Positions 6,949-10,462 of a DNA stretch of 10,462 nucleotides are shown in pieces. The position numbers were made by a program, and so were the translations under genes. Below the pieces are notes generated by a model that saw nothing but the letters and a program-made list of their open reading frames with translations, did no database searches and had not been told where the DNA came from. The DNA is from JANXUF01 sp043747685 (lineage in GTDB: Bacteria > Actinomycetota > Acidimicrobiia > Acidimicrobiales > Ilumatobacteraceae): contig JAYTOR010000036.1 of assembly GCA_043747685.1 (NCBI GenBank), positions 1 through 10,462 of the forward strand, written 5' to 3'. Each line of letters begins with the position of its first letter. Position 1 is the first letter of the stretch.

Positions 6949-7531
6949 CAGCCATCGCTCCCGTCGCTGCCGATTCCACCGCCGCCGTGGTCATCAGCGC
7001 CATGATCATCACCGCCACCCTGGCTGCCGACCGTCGCCGGCGTTCTGGGCGCAGCGCTGGTTCTGGCACTGCTCGTCGACGTGGCTGCGGTCGATGGCGG
7101 ACGCTGCTTCCTCGTCGCTGCGGAGCAACCGGAGCAACCGGAGCGGCCGCCGTGGCTGGCGGTGACGTGTCGGCTTCCTCCAAAACGGTTGTGCACACGG
7201 GCGCCCGTGTGGTCACGACGACGACATCGTCGATGTAGACGATCGAGGTGACAACCTCCGGTGGCGCCGAACTATCAGGGCGGTCGGGCATCGTGGTCAC
7301 ACTCGTGGACGTTGGTGTCGTCGTGATCGCCGTACTCGTCGCCACAAGTGTCGGAAGGTGAAGCTGATGGCTTCGGTTCAGTCCCAGCATCGGAATACCT
7401 TCCACGGACGCAGCCGCGACAGTTCCCGAGGCCCCCGTCAATACGATGGCGATACTGGCAGCAAGTGCTGTGCGGCGATCCAGAATGCTCCAGACGTCGA
7501 AGTACTTGCGACTTACATCGACTGGCGTCAC
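6948..7531 (-). pseudogene. membrane-anchored Thr/Pro-rich protein with Gly/Asp/His-rich tail, frameshifted
   Basis: Not a recognised named family. The frame starts at GTG 7531. After SRKYFDVWSILDRRT comes a hydrophobic segment, ALAASIAIVLTGASGTVAAA, probably a signal peptide or signal anchor. It is followed by a low-complexity TTTPTSTSVTTMPD linker, VVTSIVYIDDVVVVTTRAP and TSPPATAAAPVAPVAP; the last is encoded by 9-bp repeats at 7122-7139. Near 7110 the same composition continues in another frame (PPSTAATSTSSARTSAAPR) to the tail GGGDDHGADDHGGGG, ending at TGA 6950-6948, which overlaps the ApbE start. I read this as one roughly 195-residue gene with a single indel. Without the shift, the first frame runs on into ApbE sequence and would look like a fusion. 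The His/Asp-rich tail could bind metal, and the export signal plus neighbours suggest a partner of the flavin/haem electron-transfer module. Both points are inferences. Confidence 0.6.
7194..7211. repeat. perfect 18-bp palindrome inside the Thr-rich gene
   Basis: CACACGGGC is followed directly by its reverse complement GCCCGTGTG with no spacer. It lies inside coding sequence (VTTRAPVCTT region), about 320 bases into the gene. It may be a chance codon effect of the GC-rich composition; no flanking promoter or T tract is seen. Confidence 0.6.
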
Positions 7532-7552
7532 AGGTTGTCATAAAAAAGGGCG

Positions 7553-7568
7553 AGTGAACTATGTCACT
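7553..7568. promoter_or_regulatory. CRP/GlxR-like binding site between divergent genes
   Basis: The 16-mer AGTGAACTATGTCACT is an inverted repeat with six-base spacer (extended by one more pair, 7552/7569). It matches the actinobacterial CRP-family consensus TGTGA-nnTAnn-TCACA at every defined position except the outermost base of each arm. It lies in the 132-bp divergent region, 21 bases before the leftward GTG at 7531 and 95 bases before the VIT1 GTG at 7664. At that position it could repress the leftward redox cluster and activate the rightward transporter. A TATCCT hexamer at 7623-7628 is a possible -10 box for the transporter. The site class is inferred from the pattern only. Confidence 0.5.
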
Positions 7569-7663
7569 CATCCCGAATTGTCCGGCCGTGGCTTTCCGAC
7601 CGCAGCGTGGGTGGGGCAAAAATATCCTGACGGAGCATCGGCAGCAGCTGGCATGATCGTCCG

Positions 7664-8374
7664 GTGACTCGCACCCTACGCAATCATCTGGCGGCGGAGA
7701 GCCATGTCGGCGGGCGCGCTGCGTGGCTTCGTGCGGCGGTGCTCGGAGCGAATGACGGACTCATCTCGACAGCCAGCCTGATGGTGGCGGTGGCAGCAGC
7801 GGCGAGCACGCGTTCGACCATTCTCGTCGCCGGTATTGCCGGCCTCACCGCTGGTTCACTCTCGATGGCTGCCGGAGAGTACGTCTCGGTGAGTTCCCAG
7901 CGCGATGCAGAACGCGCCGACCTGCGACGCGAAGCGGCCGAAATTGCGGCGACCCCGGACGACGAACGTGCCGAACTGGCGCAGATCTACCGGCGACGAG
8001 GCTTGAGCCCAGGACTGGCAGAGCAAGTCGCGCAGGAATTGTCGAGCCTCGATCCGCTGGCGATCCACGCCCGAGACGAGTTGGGGATCGATGTCACTGC
8101 GCTCGCCAACCCCGTCGAGGCGGCGGTGGTCTCAGCGCTGAGCTTCATCACCGGAGCGATCTTGCCGATCCTCGTCGTCCTGTTGGCCTCCGCTGCTCTG
8201 CGTCTCCCTGTTATTGTCGCTGCGACGTTGGTCGAACTCGGCGTGCTTGGCGCTGTCGGTGCCCGCCTCGGCGGCGCTCCACTCGGGCGAGCAGCGGTGA
8301 GGGTGCTGATCGGTGGCGCCTTGGCATTGCTCATTTCGATGGCGATCGGACGCCTGACCGGAAAGGCCGTCTGA
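7664..8374 (+). CDS. VIT1/CCC1-family Fe(II)/Mn(II) transporter
   Basis: A 236-residue integral membrane protein of the vacuolar iron transporter / CCC1 family, which exports or sequesters Fe(II) and Mn(II) in exchange for protons. Length and layout are typical. Helix 1 is VLGANDGLISTASLMVAVAA (27-46), where GANDG is diagnostic. Helix 2 is GIAGLTAGSLSMAAGEYVSV. A charged cytoplasmic helical domain follows (about 78-145), rich in Glu/Asp (RADLRREAAEIAATPDDERA ... SSLDPLAIHARDELGID) and corresponding to the metal-binding region. Three more helices make up the C-terminal part (SALSFITGAILPILVVLLAS, VAATLVELGVLGAVGARLGG, VLIGGALALLISMAIGRL). The frame is intact. The GTG at 7664 is the only start that fits the family; no strong Shine-Dalgarno precedes it. 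It is divergent from the ferric-reductase/ApbE cluster, which gives the locus an iron/redox theme. The choice between iron and manganese cannot be made from the sequence. Confidence 0.93.
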   Translation: MTRTLRNHLAAESHVGGRAAWLRAAVLGANDGLISTASLMVAVAAAASTRSTILVAGIAGLTAGSLSMAAGEYVSVSSQRDAERADLRREAAEIAATPDDERAELAQIYRRRGLSPGLAEQVAQELSSLDPLAIHARDELGIDVTALANPVEAAVVSALSFITGAILPILVVLLASAALRLPVIVAATLVELGVLGAVGARLGGAPLGRAAVRVLIGGALALLISMAIGRLTGKAV

Positions 8375-8403
8375 ATCATTCGAACTGCGGCGAGCCGATC
8401 GCG

Positions 8404-8419
8404 GTCGGTTGCGACCGAC
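8404..8419. terminator. stem-loop between convergent VIT1 and carotenoid oxygenase genes
   Basis: GTCGGT-tgcg-ACCGAC forms a perfect six-pair stem with a four-base loop, 30 bases after the VIT1 stop and 18 bases after the oxygenase stop on the other strand. The position between two convergent 3' ends suits a bidirectional terminator. There is no T tract, so it would be a weak or non-classical one. Confidence 0.4.
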
Positions 8420-8436
8420 GGTCGTCCTGGTGGGTC

Positions 8437-9792
8437 TTACACGCCTCGACGGAGAATGCGGTCCCGCACCCAACTGCCGTGCGCGCCGTACGACACGCGT
8501 TGCGGCAGGCGGACGGTGGCCATTGGCGGGGCCGTGAAATCCTGAGCGTCGATGATCAACAGCTTGGACTCGCCCGATCCCGTGTCGTGCGACAGGCTGA
8601 TGATCCAACCTTCGTCCTCGCCGGAATCGGGAGCCGCCGCAACGAAAACCGGCTCGGCGTCGCGCACGCCGTCGCCGAGTTGATTGCTCCCAGCATGTGC
8701 CGTCGCGCAGGTCGTACTTCCACAGTGCCGACCCGTAGACGGGCTCTTCGCTGTTGCCCTCGCCTCCCATCGCCATGAGGTAGCCGTAGCGTGCGTTGAG
8801 GCCGATCAGGCGATCGTCGATGCGGCCGAAATTATCGGGGCGGTCGTCGATCTGCTGTTCGGTGACCGTTCCTTTGGTGAGGTCGATCGTCCAGCGCCAG
8901 AGTCTGGCGACCGCGCGGTAGTCGTCGTTGCTCGTGCCGAAGGCCTGCGGTTGGCGCGAGACGTGGATGACGAGGCAGTCGCCCTGCTCGTGGGCATTGA
9001 CCGCGTGGAAGACGTAGCACGGCTCGATCTCGAACCAACGGACAGCGGCATTCGTGCCGTGACGGGGCATCACGCCGAGACGTGCCCCTGCGTCGCGATC
9101 GAACAGGAACGGCAGACCCGTCTCGAGCGCACGGAGATCGAAACAGACGGGTAGATCCATGGAGATCACGTAGTTCTGGGTGACATTGAAGTCGTGCATC
9201 ATCACCATCTTCGGGATGTCGATCCCTTGGAGTTGCTGCAGTACACCGTTGGCGTCGATACGTATGTAGTGCAGGAGCGGCGGCTCGGGCTGAGGTAGCT
9301 GAAGGCGATGAGCTCCCCGTGGTCCGGCAGATCTACGGGTGCGCCGTCATCGAACACGTCAGTGCCCCGCCATAGTTCTGGACGCCGACAGTGTTCAATT
9401 CGCTGTCGAATTTCCTCGGCCAATGGCCCTCTCGGAGACAGAGGATTTCGCCGTTGTGCGCCACCACATAGGTGTTGCCCGTGCCACGGGTGAGGTCGCC
9501 CATTCCTGCCATCGGGTCGTCCATCGGGTCGGAGATGTTCGGCGTCTGTACGAAACGATTTCGGTACCACTCGGCCTTGCCGTTTGCGAGCCGTATGCCG
9601 TGGACCATGCCGTCGCCGAAGGACCAGTGGTCCGAGCCGCCGGACGCCGGGTTCGGCCCGGTTCGAAGGTAAGCGCCGTGCAATTCGCTCGGGGTGTTGC
9701 CGTCGACGCGAGGTCGATCTCGGTCACTTCCTCGAGCACCGGTGCCCATTTCCCGCGCAGGTGCATTTCGTCGGATCGTCGTTCGTCGTCAT
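8437..9792 (-). pseudogene. carotenoid oxygenase (RPE65/lignostilbene dioxygenase family), five frameshifts
   Basis: Members are Fe(II) dioxygenases that split carotenoids, apocarotenoids or stilbenes. The start is ATG 9792, with AGGAG seven bases before it. Family sequence is present end to end but in changing frames: LRGKWAPVLEEVTEIDL; then SELHGAYLRTGPNP and HWSFGDGMVHGIRL; then GELIAFSYL; then MVMMHDFNVTQNYVISMDLP through GSALWKYDLRDGTCWEQ; finally VRDAEPVFVAAAPDSGEDEG to GAHGSWVRDRIL. All four iron-binding histidines are visible (TAHP, MMHDF, VFHAVNA, AHGSW). Shifts fall near 9766-9768 (one A missing), 9706-9711, 9337-9339 and 9287-9289 (one C missing from a CCC run, coding strand) and 8680-8687. 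Corrected, the gene is about 452 residues, the normal family length. Residue-level conservation implies very recent mutation or sequence error. Downstream of the TetR gene in the same direction. Confidence 0.85.
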
Positions 9793-9799
9793 CGTGACA

Positions 9800-9804
9800 C
9801 TCCT
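9800..9804 (-). promoter_or_regulatory. ribosome binding site of the carotenoid oxygenase
   Basis: The minus strand reads AGGAG here, seven bases before the ATG at 9792-9790. This fixes the gene start although the reading frame breaks about eight codons later. Confidence 0.7.
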
Positions 9805-9896
9805 GTGCATGCACCCGACAGAGCGGAGCGTTCGGTCATGTCCTCGTCCCCATCGGCCACAGGTGGACGGTAACACGATCCTGAGAATGAATCTAC

Positions 9897-9904
9897 TACC
9901 GGTA
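9897..9904. promoter_or_regulatory. candidate TetR operator TACCGGTA
   Basis: A perfect 8-bp palindrome TACCGGTA, within the near-symmetric ACTACCGGTAAGT (9895-9907), lies in the 133-bp gap between the TetR stop and the carotenoid oxygenase start. A TAGATT hexamer just downstream on the minus strand could be a -10 box, which would place the palindrome over the promoter. TetR-family proteins bind such palindromes, usually longer ones, so this is only a candidate. Confidence 0.35.
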
Positions 9905-9925
9905 AGTTCTGGCGCTGCGGTTCGC

Positions 9926-10462
9926 TCAGCTCCCCGAGAGACCGGTCCAGAGCAACTCGGCGACGTGATCGGCCAACTGGTCAGCGGGCCGGTCCGATTC
10001 ATTCAGCCACCACAGCGAAACGAGTTGCAGCATGCCGATTACGGCGTACGCCCAGGGATCCGCAACCGCAGGATCGAGACCCTGTCTGCTTCGCCACCTC
10101 GCCAACTGCTCCGCCAACGGGATCGCCGACCGCTCAGCGAGATACAGCGTGCGCTTGGGTGTCTCGTCGGACGCCCCGCCGGTGACGTACATGAACAACT
10201 CGCGATGCGTTGCGACCGTGGCGAGGTTTGCCTCGATGAGACTGGCCAACATTCCACGCCCGTACGGACGGCCGTCGGTTGCGGTCATGGCAGCGGCGAC
10301 GAGGCGGTCGGCGAGTCGCTCTGCGAGAGCGTTGCCGAGATCGGCGCGGCCCCCGACGCGCGCATATACGATTGGTTTGGTCACGCCTGCTTCGATGGCG
10401 ATCGCCTCCAGCGAAACACCGGCACCGTCGCGACGGATCACGCGTTCGGCAGCATCTAGGAC
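9926..10462 (-). CDS. TetR-family transcriptional regulator, 5'-truncated by the window edge
   Basis: The frame is open from the right edge, so the true start lies outside, probably about 10-20 codons away. The visible 178 residues begin VLDAAERVIRRDGAGVSLEA and contain the TetR helix-turn-helix IAIEAGVTKPIVYARVGGRA. The usual YYHF-type end of the recognition helix is the variant VYARVGGRADL. The C-terminal ligand domain is all helical, with NLATVATHRELFMYVTGG and YAVIGMLQLVSLWWLNESDR; its ligand cannot be deduced. A GTG at 10441 is in frame, but starting there would cut the first helix of the DNA-binding domain, so it is not the start. It sits upstream of, and in the same direction as, the carotenoid oxygenase, 133 bp away. 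Local control of that gene is therefore plausible, by inference. No frameshift is seen here. Confidence 0.88.
   Translation of the reverse strand, partial: VLDAAERVIRRDGAGVSLEAIAIEAGVTKPIVYARVGGRADLGNALAERLADRLVAAAMTATDGRPYGRGMLASLIEANLATVATHRELFMYVTGGASDETPKRTLYLAERSAIPLAEQLARWRSRQGLDPAVADPWAYAVIGMLQLVSLWWLNESDRPADQLADHVAELLWTGLSGS

Noticed and set aside
6503..7531. A single 342-residue fusion of the Thr-rich protein and ApbE
   Set aside because: The frame is open by chance. The Gly/Asp/His tail and a stop that overlaps an ATG lie in another frame, and the ApbE C-terminal motifs are not in this frame.
7532..7663. IdeR/DtxR iron box in front of the iron-related genes
   Set aside because: No sequence resembling TTAGGTTAGGCTAACCTAA was found in the gap; the CRP-like palindrome is the only clear element.
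8132..8680. C-terminal extension of the carotenoid oxygenase frame across the VIT1 gene
   Set aside because: After the frameshift near 8680 this frame is Arg-rich and antisense to VIT1; the family C-terminus with AHGSW is in the other frame ending at 8437.
9584..10459. A plus-strand open frame of 291 codons opposite TetR and the oxygenase N-terminus
   Set aside because: It crosses two genes and a promoter region, and its residues are low in hydrophobic pattern; the minus strand carries the TetR helix-turn-helix.

Overview
The window looks like chromosome of a GC-rich actinobacterium. Codons are strongly G/C-ended, GTG starts are used, and family variants such as the ferric-reductase/ApbE pair and the long GH130 form are common in that phylum. 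An Acidimicrobiia (Ilumatobacter-like) source is a guess from general resemblance, not a demonstrated assignment. There are no rRNA or tRNA genes, no insertion sequences and no CRISPR array.

Layout. 1-3540 (minus strand): a tightly coupled three-gene glycan operon, transcribed as GT4 glycosyltransferase -> six-hairpin (alpha/alpha toroid-type) protein -> GH130 glycosidase/phosphorylase. The genes overlap by ATGA at both junctions, and GH130 runs off the left edge. 3703-4818 (minus): a second GT4 glycosyltransferase, 165 bp upstream of the first. 4938-5572 (plus): a divergent DPM1/GtrB-type GT2 glycosyltransferase, broken by a frameshift and an internal deletion. 5582-7531 (minus): a redox/iron cluster transcribed as an anchored Thr-rich protein with a Gly/Asp/His-rich tail -> ApbE flavin transferase -> ferric-reductase-like membrane haem protein. 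The two junctions are TGATG overlaps, but all three genes carry frameshifts and two lack large blocks. 7664-8374 (plus): an intact VIT1/CCC1-family Fe/Mn transporter, divergent from the redox cluster across a 132-bp region that holds a CRP/GlxR-like palindrome. 8437-9792 (minus): a carotenoid oxygenase with five frameshifts but all four iron-binding histidines. 9926-10462 (minus): a TetR-family regulator, cut off at the right edge, in position to control the carotenoid oxygenase.

How the genes fit together. The left 5 kb codes for building and turning over a glycoside or polysaccharide, plausibly mannose-containing because GH130 enzymes act on beta-mannosides. The central block is an extracytoplasmic flavin/haem electron-transfer module next to an iron/manganese transporter. 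The right end is an apocarotenoid/stilbene-cleaving dioxygenase with its likely regulator.

The most striking feature is uneven gene integrity. The five complete or partial genes in 1-4818, VIT1 and TetR read cleanly. The other five genes, in 4938-7531 and 8437-9792, carry many single-base indels and, in three cases, missing internal blocks. Whether this is local gene decay or local assembly/sequencing error cannot be decided from this sequence alone. Gene-free stretches are all under 170 bp.
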